Source: Ruminococcus sp. (GTDB lineage Bacteria; Bacillota; Clostridia; Oscillospirales; Ruminococcaceae). Taken from it: 35,249 bases of DNA. The number at the start of each line of letters is the position of its first letter. Positions within the stretch are counted from its first letter, which is position 1. The position numbers were made by a program, and so were the translations under genes. The DNA is taken from assembly GCA_023665505.1 (NCBI GenBank), contig JAMPDU010000016.1, positions 1 to 35,249 of the forward strand. Direction: 5' to 3'. Positions 23,034-31,807 of this stretch are shown here, one piece after another. Below the pieces are notes generated by a model. That model was not told where the DNA came from and did no database searches. It worked only from the letters and a program-made list of their open reading frames with translations.

Positions 23034-23486
23034 ATGGTTATCGGCTTGAAACAACTTTATGATATTGTCGGCGAAAGGCTCGAACTGGATTATTCCGTTG
23101 GAGAGGATACGCTGAACGATGTAAAGGGTTACAGCTTTTCACGCCCTATAACAGTTAAAGGCGCAATTGTGAACCGCGCGGGCGTTGTTACGCTTAAATA
23201 TTCCGCGGCGTTCACTCTGCACGCTTGCTGCGACAGGTGTCTTGCCGAATTTGACCGTGAGTACGGCTTTGATTTTGAGCATATTCTCGTCCGCTCGCTC
23301 AATAACGGCGGGGACGACGACGAGTATATCGTTACGGAGTCGGACAAGCTCGATATGGACGGGCTTGCGGTTACGGACTGTCTGCTGCAGCTCCCCTCAA
23401 AGCTGCTCTGCAAGGAGGATTGTCTCGGACTTTGCCCCGTGTGCGGAACGGATTTGAATAAAAATGAATGTAACTGTAACGGTTAA
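23034..23486 (+). CDS. DUF177 (YceD-like) protein
   Basis: A 150-residue protein of the DUF177/YceD family, which almost always precedes rpmF and is implicated in 23S rRNA/ribosome biogenesis. Visible features are PITVKGAIVNRAGVVTLKYS, the CCDRCLAEF motif, the acidic middle (GGDDDEYIVTESDKLDMDGL) and the C-terminal zinc-like CLGLCPVCGTDLNKNECNC. The start is ATG at 23034, because the promoter's start point falls after the upstream TTG. The ribosome site GGGGTG is weak, and the leader is only about 20 nt. Confidence 0.92.
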   Translation: MVIGLKQLYDIVGERLELDYSVGEDTLNDVKGYSFSRPITVKGAIVNRAGVVTLKYSAAFTLHACCDRCLAEFDREYGFDFEHILVRSLNNGGDDDEYIVTESDKLDMDGLAVTDCLLQLPSKLLCKEDCLGLCPVCGTDLNKNECNCNG

Positions 23487-23509
23487 TCAGGATAAGGAGG
23501 TGCCGGTAA

Positions 23510-23692
23510 ATGGCAGTACCAAAGAGAAAGGTATCAAAAGCAAGACGCGATAAGAGACGTTCGGCTGTATGGAAACTCGATACGCCTGCGTTCTCAAGAT
23601 GTACAAACTGCGGAGCGCTGACTGCTCCTCACAAGGTTTGCAAGAACTGCGGATTCTATAAGGGCGTTGAAGTTATTAAGAAAGACGTATAA
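23510..23692 (+). CDS. rpmF: 50S ribosomal protein L32
   Basis: A 60-residue ribosomal protein. MAVPKRKVSKARRDKRRSAV is the diagnostic N-terminus. It is the zinc-binding form, with CTNCG and CKNCG pairs. AAGGAGGTG precedes ATG. It follows DUF177 by 23 nt in a two-gene operon and is closed by a strong terminator at 23706-23743. Confidence 0.97.
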   Translation: MAVPKRKVSKARRDKRRSAVWKLDTPAFSRCTNCGALTAPHKVCKNCGFYKGVEVIKKDV

Positions 23693-23705
23693 GCTTGCTT
23701 TTATG

Positions 23706-23743
23706 AAAGCCGAAGAGGAGTTTTTCCTTTCTTCGGCTTTTTT
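23706..23743 (+). terminator. Intrinsic terminator after rpmF
   Basis: AAAGCCGAAGA (23706-23716) pairs with TCTTCGGCTTT (23730-23740), loop of 13, followed by a run of Ts to 23743. Confidence 0.88.
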
Positions 23744-23771
23744 CTTCTATATTTGTATGTGTGGTGAAAAA

Positions 23772-24278
23772 ATGTTTAAAATAAATGTCTCTGAACTTTG
23801 CTGGATAAATGACAGCGCGGACGATCCCGAAGATTTGTGTCTGCACGGTCACGCAGAGGTTTACATAGGTACGCAAAAACTGGAGTATAAGGCTTGTGTA
23901 AGCTCGTCTGCTTTGTATATGCTGAAATCCTTGTCGGAAAATCATATTATTTACAAAAGCAATCAAATGCTGCCCTGCTGCGGATTTTTTCTTATAGCGG
24001 ACGAAAATCTTGAAAATGTTGATATATGCGGCTGTCCTTTCGGGATAGACTGGTCTGTCATACACGAGGTAGAAAATGTAAAGCTTGTACTTGATGACGG
24101 TACGGAGGAAATTGTGCCTATGGCGGATTACACAAAAGAGGTACTGGCGTTTGCGGATAAAATTGAGGAATTTTATAATTCCTGCTCGCCGAAAATAATG
24201 CCGAAGGACGAGTTTGACAGGAATGGGTATATCGCTTTTTGGAACGAATGGCACAGGCGCAGGAATGTCTGTAAATAA
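23772..24278 (+). CDS. Hypothetical protein, 168 residues
   Basis: Unrecognised. The likely start is ATG at 23772 (MFKINVSELCWINDS), because GGTG lies just upstream and the longer frame reads through rpmF and its terminator. It is acidic with scattered cysteines (ALYMLKSL, MLPCCGFFLIAD, CGCPFGIDW) and a C-terminal YIAFWNEWHRRRNVCK. The mixed alpha/beta pattern and the GIDWSV..HE..VKLVLDDG strand recall small immunity-like proteins, but this is speculative. No promoter is clear; it may rely on rpmF read-through. It ends 18 nt before the DUF512 gene. Confidence 0.7.
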   Translation: MFKINVSELCWINDSADDPEDLCLHGHAEVYIGTQKLEYKACVSSSALYMLKSLSENHIIYKSNQMLPCCGFFLIADENLENVDICGCPFGIDWSVIHEVENVKLVLDDGTEEIVPMADYTKEVLAFADKIEEFYNSCSPKIMPKDEFDRNGYIAFWNEWHRRRNVCK

Positions 24279-24296
24279 TCGGGAGGGCGTGCTTAA

Positions 24297-25598
24297 ATGG
24301 CTGTTGAAATAAAGTCGGTCGTGAAAAATTCTCCCGCCGACGGCAAGGGAATTGCGGCGGGGGATATGCTGACGGCGGTGAACGGACACGGTATTTCCGA
24401 CGTTCTCGATTATATGTACTATTCCGCCGAAATCGACGCGGAGCTGTCTCTGGAGCGGGGCGGCGAGAGCTTTTCCGTGAAAATCCGCAAAAGCGAGTAC
24501 GACGATTTGGGTCTGGAGTTTGAGACGTTCCTTATGGACAGCAAGCAAAGCTGCCAAAACAAGTGCATTTTCTGCTTTATCGACCAAATGCCGCCCAATA
24601 TGCGGGAAACCCTTTATTTCAAGGACGATGACGCGCGGCTTTCCTTTTTGCAGGGAAATTATGTTACTCTTACCAATTTATGTCAAAAGGATATTGACAG
24701 AATTATCCAAATGCGGCTTAGTATCAATATTTCGGTACATACCACGAACCCCGAGCTGCGGTGCATGATGATGAATAACCGCTTTGCGGGGGAAAAGTTG
24801 GACTATCTCCGTCAGTTTGCGGAGGCGGGGATTTCCATGAACTGCCAAATAGTCCTTTGCCCCGGCATAAACGACGGCGCGGAGCTTGAACGTACTCTCA
24901 CCGATTTGGGAAACCTTATGCCGAACATTCAAAGCGTGGCGGTTGTGCCCGTGGGCGTGACGAAATTCCGTGAGGGACTTTACCCGCTGACAATTTTTGA
25001 CAAAGACGGGGCGGGCAGGACAATTGACCTTATAGAAAATTTCCAAAAAATGTTTTTGGAGCGGTACGGCACAAGGCTTGTTTTCCCCTCGGACGAGTTT
25101 TACATCACGGCGGAAAGAGAACTTCCAAACGCGGATTTTTATGAGGATTATCCCCAGTACGAAAACGGCGTGGGAATGGTGCGCTCCCTTGCGGACGAGT
25201 TTGAAAGCGCGCTGAATATGGCTGAGGATGAAGAGGTAAAGTCCCGGGAAACGTCTATAGCGACGGGATTTCTTGCATATAAATATATTTGCGGGCTTGT
25301 TGAAAAAGCGGAGAAAAAATGGCATAATATCAAATGTAACGTGTATAAGATACGGAACGATTTTTTCGGCGAGACCATAACGGTTACGGGGCTTATAACG
25401 GGGCGGGATTTGATTGCGCAGTTAAAGGGCAAGCCCCTTGGAGAGACACTTTTGCTTTCGGCGAGTATGATACGCAGGGACGGCGGGCTTTTCCTTGACG
25501 ATTATACAATTGAGGACGCGGAAAAGGTACTTAACGTGAAAATAAGAATTGTCGAAAACGACGGTTTTGAGCTTTTTGACGCAATTACGGGAAATTAA
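24297..25598 (+). CDS. DUF512 protein with PDZ and radical-SAM-like domains
   Basis: A 433-residue protein. Residues 1-65 form a PDZ-like domain (VVKNSPADGKGIAAGDMLTA). Next comes a radical-SAM-type CxxxCxxC, with Cys86, Cys90 and Cys93 in SCQNKCIFCFIDQMP. The body includes YVTLTNLC, INISVHTTNPELR and CPGINDGAELERTL. The C-terminal DUF512 region begins near VVPVGVTKFREGL. The family usually neighbours der, as here, and its reaction is unknown. GGGAGG precedes ATG, and der follows 18 nt later. Confidence 0.93.
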   Translation: MAVEIKSVVKNSPADGKGIAAGDMLTAVNGHGISDVLDYMYYSAEIDAELSLERGGESFSVKIRKSEYDDLGLEFETFLMDSKQSCQNKCIFCFIDQMPPNMRETLYFKDDDARLSFLQGNYVTLTNLCQKDIDRIIQMRLSINISVHTTNPELRCMMMNNRFAGEKLDYLRQFAEAGISMNCQIVLCPGINDGAELERTLTDLGNLMPNIQSVAVVPVGVTKFREGLYPLTIFDKDGAGRTIDLIENFQKMFLERYGTRLVFPSDEFYITAERELPNADFYEDYPQYENGVGMVRSLADEFESALNMAEDEEVKSRETSIATGFLAYKYICGLVEKAEKKWHNIKCNVYKIRNDFFGETITVTGLITGRDLIAQLKGKPLGETLLLSASMIRRDGGLFLDDYTIEDAEKVLNVKIRIVENDGFELFDAITGN

Positions 25599-25616
25599 AG
25601 GAATGGAGATGATAGT

Positions 25617-26948
25617 ATGGCTTTGCCGATAGTTGCGGTGGTGGGCAGACCGAATGTGGGAAAATCCACGCTTTTCAACAAGCTTGTGGGCAAGCGGCTT
25701 TCTATTGTGGAGGACACCCCGGGAGTTACCCGGGACAGGATTTACTCGGAGTGCGAGTGGCGTAACAGGAAATTTATGGTAGTTGATACGGGGGGCATAG
25801 AACCGGACAGCGAGGACGTTATTCTGTCCCAAATGCGCCGACAGGCGGAGCTTGCCATACAGCGGGCGGACGTGATACTGTTCCTCACGGATTTGCGGGC
25901 GGGAGTTACCGCAAGCGACTATGAGGTTGCGGCAATGCTGCGGAAAAGCGGCAAGCCTATCATTCTCTGCGTAAACAAGTGCGACTCCATAGGAGAGCCG
26001 CCCCCCGAGTTTTACGAGTTTTACAGCCTTGCGCTGGGCGACCCCATACCTATTTCGGCGGCGCACGGTCACGGCTCGGGGGATATGCTGGACGAGATTT
26101 TCAAGTATTTCCCCGAAAATACAGACGAGGTTTATGACGAGGAGTACGTCAAGGTTGCGGTTATCGGCAAGCCTAATGTTGGAAAATCTTCCCTGATAAA
26201 CCGTATCGCGGGGGAGGAACGGGTGATAGTTTCCGACATTGCGGGGACTACCCGCGACGCCACCGATACCGTAGTTGAAAACGAGTACGGAAAGTACGTA
26301 TTTATCGACACGGCGGGTATACGGAAAAAATCAAAGGTGCTGGAAAAAATCGAGCATTACAGCGTACTGCGTGCGTATATGGCGGTTGACCGTTCGGACG
26401 TGTGTGTTATTCTGATAGACGCGTCCGTGGGCTTTACGGAGCAGGACTCAAAGGTGGCGGGTTACGCCCACGAACAGGGCAAGGGCTGCATAGTCGCCGT
26501 AAACAAGTGGGACGTTATCGAAAAGGACAGCAAGACTATGGACGAGTTCACAAACAAGCTGAAAGAGGATTTCAGCTTTATGTCCTACGTGCCGTTTATT
26601 TTCATTTCGGCGAAAACGGGGCAGAGGGTGGAAAAGCTTTTCGATATGATAAACGGCGTGTTCAAGCAGAACAGTATGCGGGTTTCGACGGGTATGCTGA
26701 ACGACGTTCTGGCGTACGCCACCACAAGGGTACAGCCCCCCTCGGACAAGGGCAGACGGCTGAAGATATACTATATGACCCAGCCGTCAACCAAACCGCC
26801 GACATTTGTAATTTTTGTCAACAGGGCGGACTTATTCCACTTTTCCTATCAGCGGTATCTGGAAAATCAGATACGGCAGACATTCGGGCTGGAGGGTACT
26901 CCGGTGCGGTTCATAATCCGTGAGCGTAACAAAAATGATGATAAATAG
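25617..26948 (+). CDS. der: Ribosome-biogenesis GTPase Der (EngA)
   Basis: A 443-residue protein with tandem GTPase domains, the hallmark of Der. Domain 1 has GRPNVGKSTLFN (from residue 10), DTGGI and NKCD. Domain 2 has GKPNVGKSSLIN (about 184), DTAGI and NKWD. The C-terminal KH-like domain includes PPSDKGRRLKIYYMTQPSTK and FVNRADLFHFSYQRYLENQIR. It acts in 50S subunit assembly. GGAATGGAGATG precedes ATG. It lies between DUF512 and plsY, a conserved Clostridia order. Confidence 0.97.
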   Translation: MALPIVAVVGRPNVGKSTLFNKLVGKRLSIVEDTPGVTRDRIYSECEWRNRKFMVVDTGGIEPDSEDVILSQMRRQAELAIQRADVILFLTDLRAGVTASDYEVAAMLRKSGKPIILCVNKCDSIGEPPPEFYEFYSLALGDPIPISAAHGHGSGDMLDEIFKYFPENTDEVYDEEYVKVAVIGKPNVGKSSLINRIAGEERVIVSDIAGTTRDATDTVVENEYGKYVFIDTAGIRKKSKVLEKIEHYSVLRAYMAVDRSDVCVILIDASVGFTEQDSKVAGYAHEQGKGCIVAVNKWDVIEKDSKTMDEFTNKLKEDFSFMSYVPFIFISAKTGQRVEKLFDMINGVFKQNSMRVSTGMLNDVLAYATTRVQPPSDKGRRLKIYYMTQPSTKPPTFVIFVNRADLFHFSYQRYLENQIRQTFGLEGTPVRFIIRERNKNDDK

Positions 26949-26959
26949 GAGAAATCGCT

Positions 26960-27646
26960 ATGTTTAAAATTATTGCCGCAGGCGTTATTTCCGCCGTAAT
27001 TTCATATCTTTTGGGGAGCTGCAATTCCTCGATAATCGTTGTACGGCTGCTAAAGCACGAGGACGTCCGCGAACACGGCAGCAAAAACGCGGGTCTTACC
27101 AACACGTTAAGGTGCTATGGGAAAATTCCCGCCCTGTTCACCCTTTTGGGGGACTTGGGCAAGGGGATTGTTTCGGTGCTTTTGAGTATACTTGTGTTCC
27201 GCGTTATGGCGGGCGAGGGGAACTTCGACCGTCAGACCGTGGGGTACATATCGGGAATATTTGCCATTCTCGGACATATTTTTCCGATATACTACGGTTT
27301 CAGAGGGGGAAAGGGCGTACTGGTTTCCTGCTCCATACTGCTGGTTATCGACCCTCTTACCTTTGTGATAATAATACCGTTTTTCGCGGTTGTGCTGCTT
27401 ATATCGAAGTATGTTTCGGTTGCCTCTATAGCCTCGGCGGTGTTTTACCCCGTGCTGACGTTTCTGCTGCACCGCTTTGCCGAGGGCGAGCCGCTTGACG
27501 TCTGTATAGTACACACGGCGCTTGTGGCGGTGACGAGCATACTGCTTATCTATATGCATAGGGCGAATATTCAGCGGCTGAAAAACGGTACGGAAAATAA
27601 ATTCATCAAAAAGAAAACGTCTGACAAGGAGGAAAAAAATGGCTAA
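26960..27646 (+). CDS. plsY: Glycerol-3-phosphate acyltransferase PlsY
   Basis: A 228-residue integral membrane enzyme with five to six helices. Three PlsY motifs are visible: SYLLGSCNSS near the N-terminus, GSKNAGLTNTLR (residues 35-46), and FRGGKGVLVS. It moves an acyl group from acyl-phosphate to glycerol-3-phosphate. It is slightly longer than usual because of a hydrophilic lysine-rich tail after residue 205. AGGAG precedes ATG. Its last 8 nt overlap gpsA, so it is coupled to the enzyme that makes its substrate. Confidence 0.94.
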   Translation: MFKIIAAGVISAVISYLLGSCNSSIIVVRLLKHEDVREHGSKNAGLTNTLRCYGKIPALFTLLGDLGKGIVSVLLSILVFRVMAGEGNFDRQTVGYISGIFAILGHIFPIYYGFRGGKGVLVSCSILLVIDPLTFVIIIPFFAVVLLISKYVSVASIASAVFYPVLTFLLHRFAEGEPLDVCIVHTALVAVTSILLIYMHRANIQRLKNGTENKFIKKKTSDKEEKNG

Positions 27647-28649
27647 GTTTACAATTTTGGGAATGGGCGGGTTCGGATTGAGCCTTGCGGTAATGCTTAA
27701 CAATTTCGGGCACGAGGTTACGGTGTGGTCCGCATTTAGGCAGGAAATAGAGGACATCAAGCGGGACGGCGAAAACAAGCAAAAGCTCCCGGGGGTAAAG
27801 GTAAGCAGCGAGATAGTTCTCACGGACGACATAAGCAGCGCCGGGGACGCGGAAATCGTGATTTTCGGCATACCCACAAGGAAAGTACGGGAGGTTGCTA
27901 AAAAAGCCGCGCCCTGTCTTAATCCCGAAACGGTGGTTGTAAACACGGGCAAGGGACTGGAGGACGGCACTCTTAAAAGAATGAGCGAGGTTCTCGGCGA
28001 GGAGCTGCCAAATAATCCCATAGTTGTTTTGAGCGGACCTTCTCACGCGGAGGAAGTGGCTCTCGGTATGCCAACAACGGTGGTCGCCTCCTCAAAGGAC
28101 AAGAAATATTCCGACTATATTCAGAGCGTGATGTCCAACAACACGTTCAGAATTTACATCAACGACGATATTGTGGGCTGCGAGCTGGGCGGTTCGCTGA
28201 AAAACGTCATAGCTCTCTGCGCGGGAATTTGCGACGGAATGGGTTTCGGCGACAACACCAAAGCCGCCCTTATGACAAGGGGAATTACGGAGATAGCCCG
28301 TCTCGGCGTTGCTCTCGGGGGAAAGACCGAGACGTTTGCTGGGCTTACGGGAATAGGCGACCTTATAGTCACCTGCACAAGCGTACACAGCCGCAACCGC
28401 AGGGCGGGAATGCTGATAGGGCAGGGGGTTACTCCCGAGGAGGCTATCGACCGTGTTGGGACGGTAGAAGGGTATCTTTGCACCAAGGCGGCGTATGAGC
28501 TTGCGCAAAAAGTCGGGGTGGATATGCCTATCACGGAGCAGTGCAACAGCGTGCTTTTCCACGGGCTCAGCGCGAAAGCCGCTTTAAACAACCTTATGGG
28601 CAGACCGAAACGCCACGAGGCGGAGACGGTTTGGGTGGACGTTCAATAA
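27639..28649 (+). CDS. gpsA: NAD(P)-dependent glycerol-3-phosphate dehydrogenase
   Basis: A 336-residue enzyme. The Rossmann motif is GMGGFGLSLAVML, where the usual GAGSWG reads GMGGFG. Later motifs are SGPSHAEEVALGMPT, the catalytic-lysine region GCELGGSLKNVIAL and GFGDNTKAALMTRG, then GLTGIGDLIVTCTS and HSRNRRAG. It reduces dihydroxyacetone phosphate to glycerol-3-phosphate for phospholipids. AAGGAGG lies inside the plsY 3' end. The acquired LRR gene's promoter begins six bases after the stop. Confidence 0.97.
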   Translation: MAKFTILGMGGFGLSLAVMLNNFGHEVTVWSAFRQEIEDIKRDGENKQKLPGVKVSSEIVLTDDISSAGDAEIVIFGIPTRKVREVAKKAAPCLNPETVVVNTGKGLEDGTLKRMSEVLGEELPNNPIVVLSGPSHAEEVALGMPTTVVASSKDKKYSDYIQSVMSNNTFRIYINDDIVGCELGGSLKNVIALCAGICDGMGFGDNTKAALMTRGITEIARLGVALGGKTETFAGLTGIGDLIVTCTSVHSRNRRAGMLIGQGVTPEEAIDRVGTVEGYLCTKAAYELAQKVGVDMPITEQCNSVLFHGLSAKAALNNLMGRPKRHEAETVWVDVQ

Positions 28650-28654
28650 AAGGG

Positions 28655-28683
28655 TTGCAAAATGTGATTTTGTGTGGTATAAT
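28655..28683 (+). promoter_or_regulatory. Sigma-A promoter of the LRR surface-protein gene
   Basis: TTGCAA (28655-28660), 17-nt spacer, TATAAT (28678-28683), 38 nt before the start. Confidence 0.78.
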
Positions 28684-28720
28684 GGTATTATCAAAATTTG
28701 TTAAAAATGGAGGACTTTTT

Positions 28721-30286
28721 ATGAAAACAAAAAGGAAAATAATTGCAATTGCAATGGCGGCAGTAATGAGCTGCACAACTTTGACGGCGACCGCAAGTGC
28801 AACTTGGGTTAAGAATGATAAAGGTACAGTATGGCAGAATGCAGACGGTACCTATGCGAAATCAAAGTGGATAACGATGAAGAGCGGAAAGAAGTATTAT
28901 ATAAAGTCGGACGGTACAAGAGCGGTAGGTTTGCTTACTATGAAGAATAAAAGCGGTGGTAAGGATTACTACTATTTTGATGAGAGCGGAGTAATGCAAA
29001 CTGGATGGCAGAATGTAAAGGGTTCAGTTTACTATTTTGGTAAGGATGGCAAAGCTGCTGTAAAGACAACGGTAATAGGTAATTATACCTATAAGTTTAG
29101 TGCAGAGGGCAAATGGGACGGCAAAGTGTACAGCAAGGATGGAAAGAAAGATGTGACATCAAGTGTAGATGTTGCGAAACTTGTACCAGTTGCGACAGCG
29201 GATAGAAGTTCGGAGTATGGAAAGGTACGTACTATTGAGGGTAAAAAGCCTGCAACGGTAATGATAAATGGGTTGACGTATAGGACGGATGTAGACAATC
29301 AGAATTATCACAGTGATGGTACACGCGGAGAATTTGTGTTCCCAGATGGTAATAAGTATACAAGTGCATATATAAATATTGCAAATTGTACAGACGAAGA
29401 TTTGGAATGTTTGAAGTATATGACGAACATGGAAAAATTGATCCTGATTGCAGTGGATAATTCGCAAATGACAGATAAACAAAAAGAATTGAATGCATTA
29501 TACATGACTAACATACGCTTGGAATCTAAGATAACAAATTTGGATTTTGTGTACTATATGCCAAATTTAAAATATTTTACTATATATAATGCACCCTATT
29601 TGACTGATGTTAGTGGATTATCAGTGTGTAAAAATTTGGAGGAAGTAGCGTTTTATAAAAGTGGATTAAAGAGTTTGGATGGTATGGAGAATTTAACGAA
29701 AATAAAGAAGTTTACTGCGGGTTTTACACGAATTGAGAATTTAAATGGGTTAAAGAATTGTAAGAACTTAACAACTGTGCATATGTATAATTCATATTTA
29801 ACAGATATAAGTGGGTTGAGTAATAAGTCAAAGTTACAGAAAGTTATTTTAAATATAAATAGAAGATTAACGGATATAACAGCATTAGGTACGTGCAAGA
29901 ATTTAACAAATGTAACCTTATGTGAGTGTAATTCGATAATGGATTGGAGTCCATTATTGGAATTAACAAAATTAAAAAATGTGTGTATGTATGGTAGCAG
30001 TAAACGAAGTAATGTGAAAGATGTTTATGAAAAATTGAAATCTAAAGGGATACAGCATGGAGTATTTGATGCGTTATATTATGATTTTTCAGAGGAAAAA
30101 TTACCGCATGATGTAGTATATGCTTCGTGGGATAAGTATTGGGATAAAGAAAAAGTGACATCAGATGTGTATGAAACCGTAAGTCAATGCACGTGTAGTT
30201 ATTGTAGTACAATGGATAATATAGGAAATTGGACGGGCAATAAAGATAGTTTGAAAAGTATAGCAATGTTGGGAACATATAAATAG
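28721..30286 (+). CDS. Secreted leucine-rich-repeat protein with cell-wall-binding repeats
   Basis: A 521-residue protein. A signal peptide (MKTKRKIIAIAMAAVMS, cut near TASA) is followed by choline/glucan-binding-type repeats (about residues 28-135), for example YYYFDESGVMQTGWQNV and VYYFGKDGKA. After a linker, about residues 220-430 hold internalin-style leucine-rich repeats of about 22 residues, such as LTDVSGLSVCKNLEEVAFY and LTDISGLSNKSKLQKVIL. The C-terminus has a CTCSYC cluster. It is likely exported and wall-bound; its target is unknown. The real start is ATG at 28721 after GGAGG. The second half is far more AT-rich than its neighbours, suggesting horizontal origin. Confidence 0.85.
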   Translation: MKTKRKIIAIAMAAVMSCTTLTATASATWVKNDKGTVWQNADGTYAKSKWITMKSGKKYYIKSDGTRAVGLLTMKNKSGGKDYYYFDESGVMQTGWQNVKGSVYYFGKDGKAAVKTTVIGNYTYKFSAEGKWDGKVYSKDGKKDVTSSVDVAKLVPVATADRSSEYGKVRTIEGKKPATVMINGLTYRTDVDNQNYHSDGTRGEFVFPDGNKYTSAYINIANCTDEDLECLKYMTNMEKLILIAVDNSQMTDKQKELNALYMTNIRLESKITNLDFVYYMPNLKYFTIYNAPYLTDVSGLSVCKNLEEVAFYKSGLKSLDGMENLTKIKKFTAGFTRIENLNGLKNCKNLTTVHMYNSYLTDISGLSNKSKLQKVILNINRRLTDITALGTCKNLTNVTLCECNSIMDWSPLLELTKLKNVCMYGSSKRSNVKDVYEKLKSKGIQHGVFDALYYDFSEEKLPHDVVYASWDKYWDKEKVTSDVYETVSQCTCSYCSTMDNIGNWTGNKDSLKSIAMLGTYK

Positions 30287-30295
30287 TAATAAAAG

Positions 30296-30328
30296 GAACA
30301 CTATAAAGTATATAGTGTTCTTTTTTTT
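30296..30328 (+). terminator. Intrinsic terminator of the LRR gene
   Basis: GAACACTATA (30296-30305) and TATAGTGTTC (30311-30320) form a perfect 10-bp stem with an AAGTA loop and eight following Ts. Confidence 0.92.
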
Positions 30329-30330
30329 GT

Positions 30331-30358
30331 TCTATAACCCCCGCCCGCCGCATAAGAT
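30331..30358 (+). promoter_or_regulatory. Candidate sigma-E-type promoter of the spoIIIA operon
   Basis: TCTATAAC (30331-30338) and CATAAGAT (30351-30358), 12 nt apart, loosely match the sporulation sigma-E pattern (ATA-rich -35, CATA-type -10). The position fits, since the operon start is 34 nt later and no sigma-A promoter is visible. Spacing is short by about one base, so the call is tentative. Confidence 0.35.
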
Positions 30359-30391
30359 TGAATATACAAAAATAAAAGGAAGTGCCAAAGT

Positions 30392-31303
30392 ATGAAAAAG
30401 GACGAGATAATCTGCTATTTCGGCGGGAACGTGGGCGCGGCGGTGAGAAAGCTGTCCGAGGGCTTTTTTGACGAAATACGGGAGATACGGCTGAGAGTAA
30501 ACCGCCCTGCGGCGGTCTCGGTGAAAAACGATATACGCTATATAACTGCCGGCGGGCAGCTTACATACAACCCCGAATTTGGGGTGACTGCGGATTTTTC
30601 CGACCTGCGGAAAACCTTTGAGGCGGTGTGCCAATACTCGGTGCACAGCTTTCAGCGGGAAATAACCGAGGGTTTTGTCACCGTCAGGGGAGGACACCGT
30701 GCGGGAATTTGCGGGACTTCCGTGGTTCGGGGCGATGTCTTGGAAAACGTTAAAAATATCAGTTCCATAAATTTCCGCATTGCCCGGGAGGTAAAGGGGT
30801 GCGGGGAGGAGATTTGCAAAAGAGCTTTCGGTACAGAAATTGGGAAATTGGGGAACGTCCTTATAGCGGGCGCGCCGGGCAGCGGCAAAACCACGGTTTT
30901 AAGGGATATTGCGCGGATTTTGGGGGGACGTTTCAAAACCGCCGTTATCGACGAGAGAGGTGAGCTTGCGGCGGTGATGAACGGCGTCCCGCAAAACGAT
31001 ATTGGGGTGAACACCGACGTTTTCGACGGCTACAGCAAGCCGCTTGGGATTATGACAGCTTTGCGGGTGATGTCCCCGCAGATAATAATTTGCGACGAGA
31101 TAGGCTCTTCGGAGGATATGTCGGCGTTGTACCGAGCCTCCAACAGCGGTGTGTACGCCGCCGCCTCGGTTCACGCGGCGGATATGGACGAGCTGAGACG
31201 GAAGGAAATACCTTTGGAAATGTTTGACAGCATAGTTTTCCTTTCGGACTGCGGCAGTGTCAGGCAAATCGTTTCGGGCAGGGAGGTTTATGAAAATGCT
31301 TAA
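30392..31303 (+). CDS. spoIIIAA: Stage III sporulation protein AA
   Basis: A 303-residue secretion-type ATPase. Walker A GAPGSGKTT lies at residues 160-168, then VIDERGELAAV and the Walker B-like IICDEIGS. The N-terminal region EIREIRLRVNRPAAV is typical of the family. It is thought to power or assemble the SpoIIIA-SpoIIQ channel from the mother cell. AAAGGAAG precedes ATG. First gene of the eight-gene operon; its end overlaps spoIIIAB by 14 nt. Confidence 0.96.
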   Translation: MKKDEIICYFGGNVGAAVRKLSEGFFDEIREIRLRVNRPAAVSVKNDIRYITAGGQLTYNPEFGVTADFSDLRKTFEAVCQYSVHSFQREITEGFVTVRGGHRAGICGTSVVRGDVLENVKNISSINFRIAREVKGCGEEICKRAFGTEIGKLGNVLIAGAPGSGKTTVLRDIARILGGRFKTAVIDERGELAAVMNGVPQNDIGVNTDVFDGYSKPLGIMTALRVMSPQIIICDEIGSSEDMSALYRASNSGVYAAASVHAADMDELRRKEIPLEMFDSIVFLSDCGSVRQIVSGREVYENA

Positions 31304-31796
31304 ATTCGCGGGAATAATTCTTATAATTTCTGTTACCTCTTTTGCGGGGTTCTACTTTTCGTCGGCTTTGAAAAAAAGGGAGACTATGCTGAAAAAACTT
31401 AACTTTATGCTGGAGGAAATTCTCATACTTCTCAGGTACAAGTCGGCGACGGTTTACGAGATTGCCGAAACCCTTGCCTCCGACGAGCGGTTCTCCGAGT
31501 TTGAGTTTTTGGGGAACGTTAAGCCCGGCGGGAAAACCTTTCGGGAAAGCTGGTGCGGGGCTGTGTACGGTTCAACCCTAAGCGGAATGAAAAAAAGCGA
31601 TATTGAGCTTATCGCCGATATTGGGAAAAAACTGGGTACAAGCGACCTTGAGGGGCAGATAAGCACGGTGCTGTTACAGCGTTCGGAACTGGAAACGCTT
31701 ATCGCCGCGGCGGAGGAAGAGTGCTCAAAAAAGGCTAAGCTGTACCGCTCACTGGGCGCGCTGTCCGGGGCGTTTATCGCGGTAATGCTTATATAG
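31290..31796 (+). CDS. spoIIIAB: Stage III sporulation protein AB
   Basis: A 168-residue protein with an N-terminal membrane segment (MKMLKFAGIILIISVTSFAG) and one near the C-terminus (SLGALSGAFIAVMLI). The helical cytoplasmic middle includes LNFMLEEILILLRYKSATVYE. GspF-like part of the SpoIIIA machine. The start at 31290 follows GGGAGG. The window also allows ATG at 31296. Confidence 0.93.
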   Translation: MKMLKFAGIILIISVTSFAGFYFSSALKKRETMLKKLNFMLEEILILLRYKSATVYEIAETLASDERFSEFEFLGNVKPGGKTFRESWCGAVYGSTLSGMKKSDIELIADIGKKLGTSDLEGQISTVLLQRSELETLIAAAEEECSKKAKLYRSLGALSGAFIAVMLI

Positions 31797-31807
31797 GAGG
31801 TTGCGGC

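Noticed and set aside
23676..24587. 303-codon minus-strand frame over the rpmF terminator and DUF512 start
   Set aside because: It crosses an intrinsic terminator and two plus-strand genes, and its sequence is low-quality basic/aromatic with no motif.
28541..28720. N-terminal extension of the LRR protein into gpsA
   Set aside because: The signal peptide begins at 28721 behind GGAGG, and the promoter lies inside the extension.
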